Assembly: GCF_048388525.1 (NCBI RefSeq)
Contig: NZ_DBGCTQ010000088.1
Span: 1-42,203, forward strand
DNA: 42,203 nt
DNA from: BQOK01 sp048388525
GTDB lineage: Bacteria > Bacillota > Clostridia > Oscillospirales > Ruminococcaceae
Direction: 5' to 3'
The notes beneath the pieces are model-generated. The model made no database searches, was not told the DNA's origin, and saw only the letters and a program-made list of their open reading frames with translations. Made by a program: the position numbers and the translations under genes. Position 1 is the stretch's first letter. Every line of letters starts with the position of its first letter. This document shows, one piece after another, positions 13,871 through 22,440 of the stretch.

Positions 13871-15715
13871 TTACCTCACTTTCACATCATTTGTTTGTTC
13901 GATCCGCCAGGTGTCGTGCCGGAAATCCACCTCCACGGAAATTCCGTTTGCAAACAGGGTGCGCTGGCGCTCCGGGTCGCCGCCGATAAATTCATGCAGG
14001 GTCATTTCGCTCAGCGCCACCTTTTCGTGCAGGGCCGCCACGGCCGCTGCTTTTTCCAGCTCGCGGCCGGTGGGTTCGATGGGCAGGTACCCCATGCCGC
14101 CGTTCAGCAGCGCGTACAAAAAGCCGCTGCGGCCGTTTGGCATGACCGAGGCGGCCCCCTCGCCCAGATCCCAGGGAATGAAGATACAGTCGTGGTATAC
14201 CAGGTTGAACAGCGGCACGGGTACCCCGCGCTCTGCGCCACCGTTCAGCCTGGGGGCTGTGGGGTAGGGCGCGTGATGGCACAGGGCAAGGTGATCCACC
14301 GTGCTGGCCAGCGGCTCCTCGGAGGAGGCGATGCCGTACCGCTGGGCGATAAAATCGAAGCAGCCGCAGCGGTAGGCGCTGCACTCCCTGCGTGTCATGG
14401 GGTGGCGCGGGTCCAGGCATTCGTCCAGCTCCACCACGCTGAATACATCCAGATAAGCCCCGTCCAGGGGGATGCCCAGGGCGTCGAGCCGGCGGTAGTT
14501 GCGCTCCACATAATCCCGCGCGAGGCTGGCGCATAAAAAGGTCTGGCGCCCCCCGTTCCAGATGCAGCCGGCCGGGCGCGAGCCGTGCCGGTCCAGTACC
14601 GTATTGGCCTCGTTATAGCTTGTGGCGTCGAGATAATAATCGCGGTATTGGTCGTGCAGCGCGAAGAGATAGCCCTGCGCCCGGCAGGCGGCGGCCAGCG
14701 CCCGCAGGCCGCCTGCCCCGCCTGCCCTGCCGTTGACCGGCAGAACGTCCGGGTGGCGCTGGTCGTAGCCCGCCGCGCCCCAGCCGTCCAGATGGACATA
14801 CGCCTTTTGGACGCCGCGCGCCTTGAGCCGCTGCAGTTGCGCCTGCCGTTGGGCAAAGGTCACCAGGCGGTCGTTTTGCTGCGGGTTTTGCGGGTCGTAC
14901 AGGGCGGACTCCGGCTTTACAGCGAACCGGCTCCAGGTGTGAATCACCGGGCAGCCGATCAGCCGGGCGAGCTTTGGCTGGCGCGCGAGTTTTTGCGCCA
15001 GCGGTACCGCGCCGCCCTGTGCCCGCACCGTTTGCCGATAGGCCTTGCAGAGCTCCACATACCCGCCGGCCAGCAGCTTCAGGCTGAACCGGCGCGGGTA
15101 GCCGACCCGGCCCATGCACTCGCGCCAGACAAGATGCAGCCGGGTGGGCCCCCCGGGGGGATGCAGCAGTTCGTAGCCCGCATCCCAGGCCTGCTCCACA
15201 ATGGCCAGCCAGGCCGCGCCGCGCCGCACCTGGCCGATCCAGGGCATGTAGCCGCTGCGCTCGAAAAAGTAGGGGGGCTGCACCGCTTTGATTTCCCCGG
15301 GCCAGTTGCCGGGCACCAGGCACCCCTGCATCATGGGAAGCACCGTGCAGCTTTGGGACGTTTTTTCTTCCCAAACAAACGGCGCGGGCCAGTGCACCGC
15401 CTCCACCGGCGCGTCCCGGAGGGGGATCAGCTCAAAGCGCACCTCACCGGTGTGCGCCACCCATACGCGGGTTTCCAGGCACAGGCCGTTTGCAAAGCCG
15501 CTCCAGAGCCAGCAAAAGCCGGCCCCCACCCCTGTTTTGAGGGGGCTCATTTCCACCCGGGCCTGGCTGAAGAAGATCGGTTTTCCGTTTGGCAGCGCGA
15601 TCCACGGCACAAAGGCTTCGCTCTGCACCCAGGCTTCGCCCCCGCGCTCCACCGCGACCCGGCCCTCCGGCCAGGCGCAGAGCCTTGTTCCGCCCAGTTG
15701 TATCTGCTGCATCAT
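13871..15715 (-). CDS. GH129-like alpha-N-acetylgalactosaminidase, cytoplasmic
   Basis: The 614-residue protein has no signal peptide. An N-terminal beta-rich part (1-250) precedes a TIM-barrel-like part with VHLDGWG (308-313), GYDQRHPD (316-323), DGAYLDVFS (418-426) and ASSEEP (463-468). Asp423 and Glu466 are 43 residues apart, and Asp318 lies 105 residues before Asp423. From memory these spacings match the Asp330/Asp435/Glu478 set of the Bifidobacterium GH129 enzyme NagBb, whose length is also similar. GH129 removes alpha-linked GalNAc from Tn-antigen-type structures inside the cell. Start ATG 15715 has AAGGGGG 7 bases upstream. The stop lies 5 bases before the next start, so it is coupled to the secreted GH-A gene. 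GH101-related or uncharacterised DUF5696-type proteins are the main alternatives. Confidence 0.68.
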   Translation of the reverse strand: MMQQIQLGGTRLCAWPEGRVAVERGGEAWVQSEAFVPWIALPNGKPIFFSQARVEMSPLKTGVGAGFCWLWSGFANGLCLETRVWVAHTGEVRFELIPLRDAPVEAVHWPAPFVWEEKTSQSCTVLPMMQGCLVPGNWPGEIKAVQPPYFFERSGYMPWIGQVRRGAAWLAIVEQAWDAGYELLHPPGGPTRLHLVWRECMGRVGYPRRFSLKLLAGGYVELCKAYRQTVRAQGGAVPLAQKLARQPKLARLIGCPVIHTWSRFAVKPESALYDPQNPQQNDRLVTFAQRQAQLQRLKARGVQKAYVHLDGWGAAGYDQRHPDVLPVNGRAGGAGGLRALAAACRAQGYLFALHDQYRDYYLDATSYNEANTVLDRHGSRPAGCIWNGGRQTFLCASLARDYVERNYRRLDALGIPLDGAYLDVFSVVELDECLDPRHPMTRRECSAYRCGCFDFIAQRYGIASSEEPLASTVDHLALCHHAPYPTAPRLNGGAERGVPVPLFNLVYHDCIFIPWDLGEGAASVMPNGRSGFLYALLNGGMGYLPIEPTGRELEKAAAVAALHEKVALSEMTLHEFIGGDPERQRTLFANGISVEVDFRHDTWRIEQTNDVKVR

Positions 15716-15757
15716 TGTTTGGCCCCCTTACAGATTAAAAGCCACGGCGGATACGGC

Positions 15758-15790
15758 AAAGGGGGCGGGGCCTGTCGCCCCGCCCCCTTT
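15758..15790 (-). terminator. Strong hairpin terminator/attenuator between the binding protein and GH129-like genes
   Basis: A perfect 14-bp stem (15758-15771 with 15777-15790) closes a 5-base loop; on the - strand it ends in only three T residues. It lies right after the binding-protein stop. Partial readthrough would keep glycosidase expression below that of the importer. Confidence 0.6.
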
Positions 15791-15811
15791 GCCGCTATGA
15801 AAAGGTGTGTG

Positions 15812-17389
15812 TCAGCTGTTCTGTATAAATTCCAGCGCCTGCTTTTGGAGCTCGGCGTAGACTTTGTCCGCGCCGGCGGCCTGCAGCTTGGTCTGGAGCT
15901 TTGCGATGTCCGCCGCCGGGTCGTCGGTAAAGCCCAGGCCCAGCAGCTTGTAATCGGTGTTGAAGATCTCGCCCATGGCGGCGATCTCGTTCTTCACATT
16001 GGCGTCGTTAAACACGAAAGTCTGGTAGCGGCCGCTGCGGGCGCTGGCCTGCCAGGCCTTGTTCATCTCGGTCAAATTGGGGATGCCGCCCTCCACCACG
16101 CGCCAGGTGGCGTCGTTGCGCACGCCCCAGTTGCAGTTGCCGTCGTAGGGGTAATTGGAGCTGTCGGCAAGGGAGACCAGGGCGCCGTCGCCGGAGGCCT
16201 GCCAATGCTTGCCCTCGATGCCGTAGCAGAACAGGCTGTTGATCTCGGGGTCGTTGCGCAGATAATCCAGAGCCATGAGCGCGCGCTCGGGGTGCTTGGA
16301 CTTGGAGAAGATGCTCATGCCGTTGGCCAAAAAGGAGTTAAGCACGGGGGGAACATCCTCCTGCGCGTCGAACACCCGCACATCCCATTCGGGGTGCTCG
16401 GCGGTGATCTGAGCATAAACGCTTTTTGCAGTGTTCACGTTCATCAGCGCCAGCGCGGATTTGCCGGCCTGGAAGCTCTCGGTGTTGTTCTGGGTATTGA
16501 CCACCGCATTTTTGCTCCAGAAGCCGCGGTCGCGCCAGTCCTTCAGGCGGGTGACCACATTCAGGAATTCGGGCTGGTCCGCGTTGCCCTTGACGGGGGC
16601 AGCGTCGTCGAGCTCGCTCACGCTGGACATGGCCTGCCAGGGGCCGATGCCCACCACCTTTTCAGGGCTCTCCCAGTTGGCCTTGTTCCACATGCGGTCG
16701 AAGATGAACAGCTTGTCGTAGTCGGAGCCCACATCCAGGGGGATCAGGGTGGGCTCGTTCTTTGCGATGGCGTCCATATACGCCTCGGCCTCGTCCAGGG
16801 AGGCCACGGACTGGATGCCGTATTTGTCCATCAGATCGCCCCGTGCCATGTAAACATAGGCGGTGATCTCCTTGTAGTTCATGGGCAGCATGTAGACCTT
16901 GCCGTCCACCTTGGCCTGCTCCCAGGCCTCGGGGTAGATGGTCTGCGCGGTCATGGGCGCATAGGTGTCGAGCGCCTGCTGGGTGATCTCCCAGAAGCCC
17001 TGCTTGGTGGCCTGGGCGTTGTAGAAGCACCAGTCGGCGGTGTAGATGATGTCCCAATCCTCGCCGGAGGCGAAGATCAGGGGGTACTTCTGCTCGTATT
17101 CGCCCCAGCTCATGAACTTCAGGTCGATGGTGGCGTTGATCTCGGCCTTGAGCTTTTCATTGATTTTGGCAAAGACCTCGTCGTTGTCCACAGGGCGGTC
17201 GCCGATCAGGTACATGGTCAGGGTTACCGGCTCCGAGGTGTCGGGTTTTTCCGGCCCCGCCGCGGTGGAGCCGGCGGAAGCCGGCACGCTGGCAGGGGCG
17301 CTGGAGGCGGGCTGGCCGCAGGCGCCCAGGGCGCCCAGCAGCAGAGCCAGGACCAGCAGCAGGGATAGCTTTTTGAAGTGTTTACGCAT
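15812..17389 (-). CDS. Extracellular solute-binding lipoprotein of LplA/YtcQ type (sugar ABC importer)
   Basis: The 525-residue protein has a lipoprotein signal (hydrophobic 8-21, lipobox LGAC with Cys24) and a Ser/Ala/Pro linker. A large two-lobed binding domain of the LplA/YtcQ group follows; these proteins are about 500 residues and serve complex oligosaccharide importers. Recognisable stretches are SWGEYEQKYPLIFASGEDWD and YMLPMNYKEITAYVYM. The C-terminal region fits the DUF3502 type. ATG 17389 has GGAGG about 8 bases upstream. It follows the two permease genes in the same operon, and all three form one CUT1-like importer. The cargo is probably a host-derived oligosaccharide, judged only from the glycosidases downstream. 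Confidence 0.92.
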   Translation of the reverse strand: MRKHFKKLSLLLVLALLLGALGACGQPASSAPASVPASAGSTAAGPEKPDTSEPVTLTMYLIGDRPVDNDEVFAKINEKLKAEINATIDLKFMSWGEYEQKYPLIFASGEDWDIIYTADWCFYNAQATKQGFWEITQQALDTYAPMTAQTIYPEAWEQAKVDGKVYMLPMNYKEITAYVYMARGDLMDKYGIQSVASLDEAEAYMDAIAKNEPTLIPLDVGSDYDKLFIFDRMWNKANWESPEKVVGIGPWQAMSSVSELDDAAPVKGNADQPEFLNVVTRLKDWRDRGFWSKNAVVNTQNNTESFQAGKSALALMNVNTAKSVYAQITAEHPEWDVRVFDAQEDVPPVLNSFLANGMSIFSKSKHPERALMALDYLRNDPEINSLFCYGIEGKHWQASGDGALVSLADSSNYPYDGNCNWGVRNDATWRVVEGGIPNLTEMNKAWQASARSGRYQTFVFNDANVKNEIAAMGEIFNTDYKLLGLGFTDDPAADIAKLQTKLQAAGADKVYAELQKQALEFIQNS

Positions 17390-17447
17390 TGTTTTTCCTC
17401 CTTCGTATGTATATCAAACGGATCCGCAATGGATCTTGCCGCGTGGG

Positions 17448-18362
17448 TCAGCCCTTTACCGCGCCGATGGTAACGCCCTTTACAAAATACTTTTGCAGGA
17501 AGGGGTACAGCAGCACGATGGGCCCGGTGGCCACCACCGTCATGGCCAGTTTCATGGGCTCGGTGGGAACGTCGCTGGCGGGAATGCCGCTTCGGGCCGC
17601 CGCCGCGTTGATGGCCTGCGCTTTGGTGAGGATGTTGTTCAGGAAGTATTGCAGGGGGTAGAGATCGCGGCGGCCTTCGTCCAGAAACAGCATGGCGTTG
17701 TACCAGTCGTTCCAATAGTTCAGGGCGATGAACAGCCCCACCGTGGCGAGCCCGGCCTTGCACAGGGGCAGCGCGATGCGCAGATAAACGGTAAAGTCGC
17801 CCGCGCCGTCCAGCCGGGCCGACTCATACAGCGCCTCGGGAATGCTCATCATGTAGCTTTTCAGGATGAGCAGGTAGGTGACGTTGATGAGGATGGGCAG
17901 GATCATGGAGATGATGTTGTTGTGAAAATGCAGGTACTTTGTGTTGAAGATGTACCAGGGCACCAGGCCGCCCCCGAAGATCGAGGTGAAATAAAAGAAG
18001 AAGGACACCTGGTAGCGGTAGCGGAAGGTATGGCTTGCCAGCACATAGGCGGCCATGCTGGTGAACAGAAGCCCGAAAAAGGTGCCCATAAATGTGACCA
18101 GGATCGTGACCCCGTACGCGCGCAGCAGCTCTTCCGGAATGCGGAACAGCATTTTATATGCGTCCAGCGAGACGTTTTTGGGCAGCAGGCTGTAGCCGTT
18201 CAGCTGGATGGACTGCTGGTCTGAAAAAGAGCCGCTGAGCACCAGCAGAAAGGGCAGCAGGCAGGCCGCGGAGAGCAGGGTCAGAACCAGGTAGGAAATG
18301 AGGTTGAACACCACCCGGTCGCGGCCGATGCGCCTGCGGGAGCGCTGTTTTGCAATAATCAT
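17448..18362 (-). CDS. Sugar ABC importer permease, YtcP/LplC type
   Basis: The 304-residue integral membrane protein has about six hydrophobic helices. The EAA loop EALYESARLDGAGDFTVYLR is followed by ALPL, the contact site for the ATPase. The C-terminus KYFVKGVTIGAVKG is typical of the YtcP/LplC permeases of the MalG-like group. The ATG at 18362 lies behind a GGGGG-rich ribosome binding site. It sits 33 bases after the partner permease and 58 bases before the binding-protein gene, so the three are co-transcribed. No ATPase gene is nearby; importers of this group commonly use a shared ATPase encoded elsewhere. Confidence 0.93.
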   Translation of the reverse strand: MIIAKQRSRRRIGRDRVVFNLISYLVLTLLSAACLLPFLLVLSGSFSDQQSIQLNGYSLLPKNVSLDAYKMLFRIPEELLRAYGVTILVTFMGTFFGLLFTSMAAYVLASHTFRYRYQVSFFFYFTSIFGGGLVPWYIFNTKYLHFHNNIISMILPILINVTYLLILKSYMMSIPEALYESARLDGAGDFTVYLRIALPLCKAGLATVGLFIALNYWNDWYNAMLFLDEGRRDLYPLQYFLNNILTKAQAINAAAARSGIPASDVPTEPMKLAMTVVATGPIVLLYPFLQKYFVKGVTIGAVKG

Positions 18363-18395
18363 AAAGCCCGCCCCCTTTCCCGGCGTTTGTTTTGG

Positions 18396-19322
18396 TCAGA
18401 ACAGCGCATAGTCAGGTTCCACCTTTTTCACGATCTTATTTGCAAGGACCACCAGCACAAAGGAGATGGAGGACTGGTACAGCCCCGCGGCGCTGGTCAT
18501 GCCGAATTCCTGCAGGGTGAGCAGCGAGCGGGTCACGTAGGTGTCGATCACGTCGGTCACTTCCAGCACCATGGGGTTGTTGCCCGTGACCTGCCAGAAC
18601 ATTTGGAAATCGCCCTTCATGATGGTTCCGATGGCCAGCAGGAACAGGATCACGATGGTGGGACGGATGCAGGGCAGCGTGATGTGCCAGATCTTCTGCC
18701 ACATGGTGGCGCCGTCCAGATCGGCCGCCTCGAACAGCTGTTCGTCGATGTTCACGATGCTGGCCAGGTACATCACCGTGCCATACCCCACGTTTTTGAA
18801 GGCGCTTGCCGCCACCAGGATGAGCGGCCAGGCCCCCTTGTTGGAGTAGACGTCCACAGGCATCATGCCGAGGCTTTTCAGCAGGGAATTCACGGCGCCG
18901 AATTCATAATTGAACAGGTTGTAAACAAACGCGCCCACAACCACCCAGGAGATGAAGTAGGGCAAAAACATGACCGATTGGCTGAAACGCTTGAATTTTT
19001 TGCCTGCCAGCTCGCTGAGCAGCACCGCGCAGACGATCTGCAAAAACGTGTTCACGCACAAAAACGCGATGTTGTAGAGGATGGTGTTGCGGGTGGTGGT
19101 CCACGCCTTGCCCGACTGGAAAAAGTATTGAAAGTTTTTGAACCCGACCCAGGGGCTGCCAAAAATACCATCGTGGTAGTTGTACTCTTTGAACGCGAGC
19201 ACAATGCCGCTCATGGGGATATAGCACATTAGGATCACCACGACGGCCGCGGGCAGCAGCATGAGCCACTTGACCCTGTTCTGGCGCAGATCCCGCAAAA
19301 GTGGATGCCCTTTTTCCTTCAT
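18396..19322 (-). CDS. Sugar ABC importer permease, LplB/YteP type
   Basis: The 308-residue MalF-like permease of the LplB/YteP group carries LLPAAVVVILMCYIPMSGIV at residues 22-41 and about six helices. Its EAA loop is EQLFEAADLDGATMWQKIW followed by HITLP. The C-terminal LYQSSISFVLVVLANKIVKK is a strong family mark. ATG 19322 has AAAGGGG 10 bases upstream. It is the first gene of the - strand operon and lies opposite the response regulator gene. The two-component system is therefore the obvious candidate to control it. Confidence 0.93.
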   Translation of the reverse strand: MKEKGHPLLRDLRQNRVKWLMLLPAAVVVILMCYIPMSGIVLAFKEYNYHDGIFGSPWVGFKNFQYFFQSGKAWTTTRNTILYNIAFLCVNTFLQIVCAVLLSELAGKKFKRFSQSVMFLPYFISWVVVGAFVYNLFNYEFGAVNSLLKSLGMMPVDVYSNKGAWPLILVAASAFKNVGYGTVMYLASIVNIDEQLFEAADLDGATMWQKIWHITLPCIRPTIVILFLLAIGTIMKGDFQMFWQVTGNNPMVLEVTDVIDTYVTRSLLTLQEFGMTSAAGLYQSSISFVLVVLANKIVKKVEPDYALF

Positions 19323-19364
19323 CTGTGTTGCCCCTTTCCGGATGCCGGTCTGTTTCTGGTTTCC

Positions 19365-19393
19365 ATCCTAACAGAGTTGCCGGGCAAAAACAA
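19365..19393 (-). promoter_or_regulatory. Likely promoter of the - strand importer/glycosidase operon
   Basis: On the - strand TTGTTT (19388-19393) and TAGGAT (19365-19370) are 17 bases apart, about 43 bases before the permease start. The -10 is imperfect, as expected for an activator-dependent promoter. Confidence 0.42.
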
Positions 19394-19465
19394 CGGGACT
19401 GGATTTTGAAAGGGGGTTAAAATTATGCTGTTTTGGGAATTTTTAGTTTTTTGCACCAATTGAGA

Positions 19466-19494
19466 TTGAAGTGTTTGCTGTTTTTGTATATGAT
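19466..19494 (+). promoter_or_regulatory. Likely promoter of the response regulator operon
   Basis: TTGAAG (19466-19471) and TATGAT (19489-19494) are 17 bases apart and 35 bases before the chosen ATG. With the - strand promoter it makes the 207-base region 19323-19529 a divergent control region. I saw no obvious repeated operator in it. Confidence 0.55.
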
Positions 19495-19529
19495 TGATAC
19501 AGACAGAAAGCATGGGAGGGAGCGCACAG

Positions 19530-20633
19530 ATGGGCTTTACGGTGTTGATCGTGGACGACGAACTGATGCCCCGTACGGTTTTGTGCCGGCGGCTGCCCTG
19601 GGCCGGGCTTGGCGTGAGCCGGGTGGAGCAGGCCTCGGACGGGGAGGAGGGGCTGGAACAGGCGCGGCAGTGCCGGCCGGACATCGTGATCAGCGACATA
19701 AAAATGCCGCGGAAAAATGGATTGGAAATGGCGGCCGCCGTGCGTGAATTTTTGCCGGCCTGCCAGTTTGTGTTTTTGAGCGGCTACTCGGATAAGGAGT
19801 ATCTCAAGGGCGCCATTCGGGTGAAGGCGGCCAGCTATGTGGAAAAGCCCATTGACCTGGAGGAGATCGAAGGGGTGCTGCGCGGGGTTTTGCAGGAGCT
19901 GCAGGCCCAGGCGGGGCCGGACCCGCGCAGAGTGTTTTTTCGGGGGACCGGCGAGGCCGGACCCCCGCTGAACGACCGGTCGTTCAGCGGGGGCAAAAGC
20001 CGGATCAGCGAGCTGGACCGGCTGATCAAGCACCAGAAAAGGCCCGAGGCCGAGGCCGCGCTGCGCCGCCTGGAGGAGGAGATGTTCCGCTGCGAGGGCA
20101 CTGACCCGGAATACCTGCGGCATGTTTACTGCCAGATCGTGTTTTTGTTTCTGGCCGCGGCTGAGAGCCACAACATCACCACGGTGACCGAAAAAACGGA
20201 TTTCCTTTTGTATACCGCGGCCAAGCAGGAAACGCTGGAGCAGCTGTGGGAGGCCCTGTGGCAGACCGAGCGGGAATACTTTGCCGTGGCCGAGCCGCAG
20301 GATATGGACGTGCCCGCGCGGGTGGAGCGCTATCTGGAGCAGCGCTACCCGGACAGCAGCCTTACCATTCAGCAGATGGCCGCCGACCTGGGCTTTGCCC
20401 ACACCTACCTGTGCGCGGCGTATAAAAAGAGCTGCGGCAAGACCATCAACCAGCGGCTCACCGAGCTGCGCCTGCAGCACGCCAAGGAGCTGCTGGTGCG
20501 CTCACGGCAAAAGCTGTACGAGGTGGCGAACGCAGTCGGCTATGGGGACGGCAAGTATTTTGTAAAGCTGTTTACCCGTGAGACCGGGCTTTCGCCCAGG
20601 CAATACCGGGCGAGGCACTGCCATGAGGAATAG
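19530..20633 (+). CDS. AraC-type response regulator (YesN-like)
   Basis: The 367-residue protein has a receiver domain (1-120: acidic Asp9/Asp10, phospho-acceptor Asp56 in VISDIKMP, Lys in VEKPID). A linker follows, then a C-terminal AraC double helix-turn-helix (about 265-365, with IQQMAADLGFAHTYLCAAYK, GKTINQRLTELRLQHAKELL and VGYGDGKYFVKLF). It is the YesN/YtdI class that pairs with His_kinase-type sensors and activates sugar import operons. I chose ATG 19530 with GGGAGGG 9 bases upstream; an in-frame ATG at 19494 overlaps the -10 box. The end overlaps the kinase start by 11 bases. Confidence 0.93.
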   Translation: MGFTVLIVDDELMPRTVLCRRLPWAGLGVSRVEQASDGEEGLEQARQCRPDIVISDIKMPRKNGLEMAAAVREFLPACQFVFLSGYSDKEYLKGAIRVKAASYVEKPIDLEEIEGVLRGVLQELQAQAGPDPRRVFFRGTGEAGPPLNDRSFSGGKSRISELDRLIKHQKRPEAEAALRRLEEEMFRCEGTDPEYLRHVYCQIVFLFLAAAESHNITTVTEKTDFLLYTAAKQETLEQLWEALWQTEREYFAVAEPQDMDVPARVERYLEQRYPDSSLTIQQMAADLGFAHTYLCAAYKKSCGKTINQRLTELRLQHAKELLVRSRQKLYEVANAVGYGDGKYFVKLFTRETGLSPRQYRARHCHEE

Positions 20634-22440
20634 GCTGGTCCGGTGGCTTTCGCCCTCCCGCGGGCGGCTGCGCACCAAGCTTTTGTGGGTCTACTTTTTG
20701 CTGGTGGCGCTGCCGCTGGGCCTGTTTACCCTGTACGCTTACCTGCGGATGCGCGGCGCGGTGGAGCAGCAGACCTTTGCCGCCGCGCAGAACGCGTTTG
20801 ACGACACCCGCCTGTCGCTGCAGCAGACCTTCAGCGAGCTGGACGGGGTGCTGGGAATCCTGTCCAGCGACCCGCTGGTGTATGCCATGGCCTCCAACGA
20901 CCCGGGCGATTTTACATACATCCGGCGGCTGGAGGACTCGGATCAGCTCTCGCTGACCTTCCGGCACCTGTGCGATCTGTCCGGCGTGGGGCGCATCCGG
21001 CTGTACGTGAACAACGATTACCCCTACGCCGCCGGCCAGAGCGGCATCGTGCAGATCAGCGAGGTGGAAAACAGCGGCTGGTTCGGCCTGCTCTCGGAGC
21101 AGGGCGGGCGGCGGTGGTTTTCGCCGCCGGATTTTGCCGACCAGCCGGCCGGCGAGCGGGAATGGTATTCGTCGATGCAGGTGATCTATAACCCGCGGGA
21201 GGTGAACACCCCGCTGGCGGTGCTGCGGGCGGACGTGGACGCCGGGCGCATTGCCAGGCTGGCGGGAGATACCTCGATCACCGAGAACGGAACGCTTTTT
21301 TTGCTGCGCGGCAGCGAGGTGCTGTACAGCACCTCCCCCGCCCCTGCCGGAGCGGACCTGGCGGAGCTGGTGGAGAACCTGCCGGCCTGCGGCAGCGGCC
21401 GGTGGGACCGCATCCGGGTGGGAGGAAAAAGCTATTACGCCCAGTGCAGCGCCCTGAGCGACCCCACCTGGCACATGGTGAGCGTGCTGCCCACAGACGA
21501 TGTGCTGCGGCTGAGCCGGCAGCTGCGCACCGGCATGCTGCTGGTGGTGATCGTGCTGGCCGTGGCGGCCTACGCCCTGGCCTATACCATCAGCCGGTCG
21601 TCCCTGGAGCGGATCTCGCTGCTCACCCGCACCATGCAGGCGGTGGAAAAGGGGGATGTGACGGCCCGGCTGGAGCCCATCGGCGACGACGAGATCGCAC
21701 AGCTGATGGGGAGCTTCAGCCAGATGATGGAGCGGATCGACACCCTGATGGAGGAAAAGGTGGAGCAGGGCCGCCAGATCAAGAACCTGGAGCTCAAAGC
21801 CCTTCAGGCGCAGATCAACCCCCATTTTCTGTACAACTCGCTGGACCTGATCAATTGCACGGCCATTGCCAACGACGTGCCCCAGATCAGCCATATGGTG
21901 CACGAGCTGAGCCAGTTTTACCGGCTCTCGCTCAGCCGCGGGCGGGAGGTAATCCCGCTGGCGGACGAGCTGCGGCACGCGCAGCTGTATGTGGACATCC
22001 AGAACATGCGCTTTGAGGGCCGGGTGCGCGCGGAGTGGCAGCTGGACCCGGCCGCCGGCCGCTGCCAGGTCATCAAGATCATTTTGCAGCCCCTGATCGA
22101 AAACGCCATCATCCACGGCATTTTTGAGACCCCCGCCAAGACCGGCCGCCTGCTGGTGCGCACCTGCCGGGAAGAGGGGCGGGTGGTGATTGTGATTCAG
22201 GACGACGGCGCCGGGATGGACGAGGCCACCCGGCTTGCCAATTTTGCGCCCCCGCCCCCCGGCGGCATTGCGGAGACGGTGGGAGGGTACGGCGTGCGCA
22301 ATATCTACGACAGGCTGCGCATCGCCTACGGCGCGCCTTACGGCCTGTTCTGCGAGAGCGGGCCGGGCAAAGGCACCACCGTGACGGTGATCATTCCGGC
22401 CATTGAGCCGGAAGAGCCAGAGGAGGAAGACGCTTTATGA
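20623..22440 (+). CDS. Sensor histidine kinase, YesM/LytS-like (His_kinase family)
   Basis: The 605-residue membrane sensor has an N-terminal helix (about residues 19-40), an extracellular sensor region (about 45-295), a second helix (about 302-325) and a HAMP domain (325-380). A His_kinase domain follows with phospho-acceptor His401 in INPHFLYNSLD. The C-terminal ATPase domain has the N box LIENAIIHGIFE, the G1 box DDGAGMD and the G2 region GYGVRNIYDRL. It starts at ATG 20623 inside the regulator gene, so production is coupled. It probably senses a glycan or a loaded binding protein outside and drives the adjacent AraC regulator. Its TGA overlaps the ATG of the next glycosidase gene. Confidence 0.93.
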   Translation: MRNRLVRWLSPSRGRLRTKLLWVYFLLVALPLGLFTLYAYLRMRGAVEQQTFAAAQNAFDDTRLSLQQTFSELDGVLGILSSDPLVYAMASNDPGDFTYIRRLEDSDQLSLTFRHLCDLSGVGRIRLYVNNDYPYAAGQSGIVQISEVENSGWFGLLSEQGGRRWFSPPDFADQPAGEREWYSSMQVIYNPREVNTPLAVLRADVDAGRIARLAGDTSITENGTLFLLRGSEVLYSTSPAPAGADLAELVENLPACGSGRWDRIRVGGKSYYAQCSALSDPTWHMVSVLPTDDVLRLSRQLRTGMLLVVIVLAVAAYALAYTISRSSLERISLLTRTMQAVEKGDVTARLEPIGDDEIAQLMGSFSQMMERIDTLMEEKVEQGRQIKNLELKALQAQINPHFLYNSLDLINCTAIANDVPQISHMVHELSQFYRLSLSRGREVIPLADELRHAQLYVDIQNMRFEGRVRAEWQLDPAAGRCQVIKIILQPLIENAIIHGIFETPAKTGRLLVRTCREEGRVVIVIQDDGAGMDEATRLANFAPPPPGGIAETVGGYGVRNIYDRLRIAYGAPYGLFCESGPGKGTTVTVIIPAIEPEEPEEEDAL

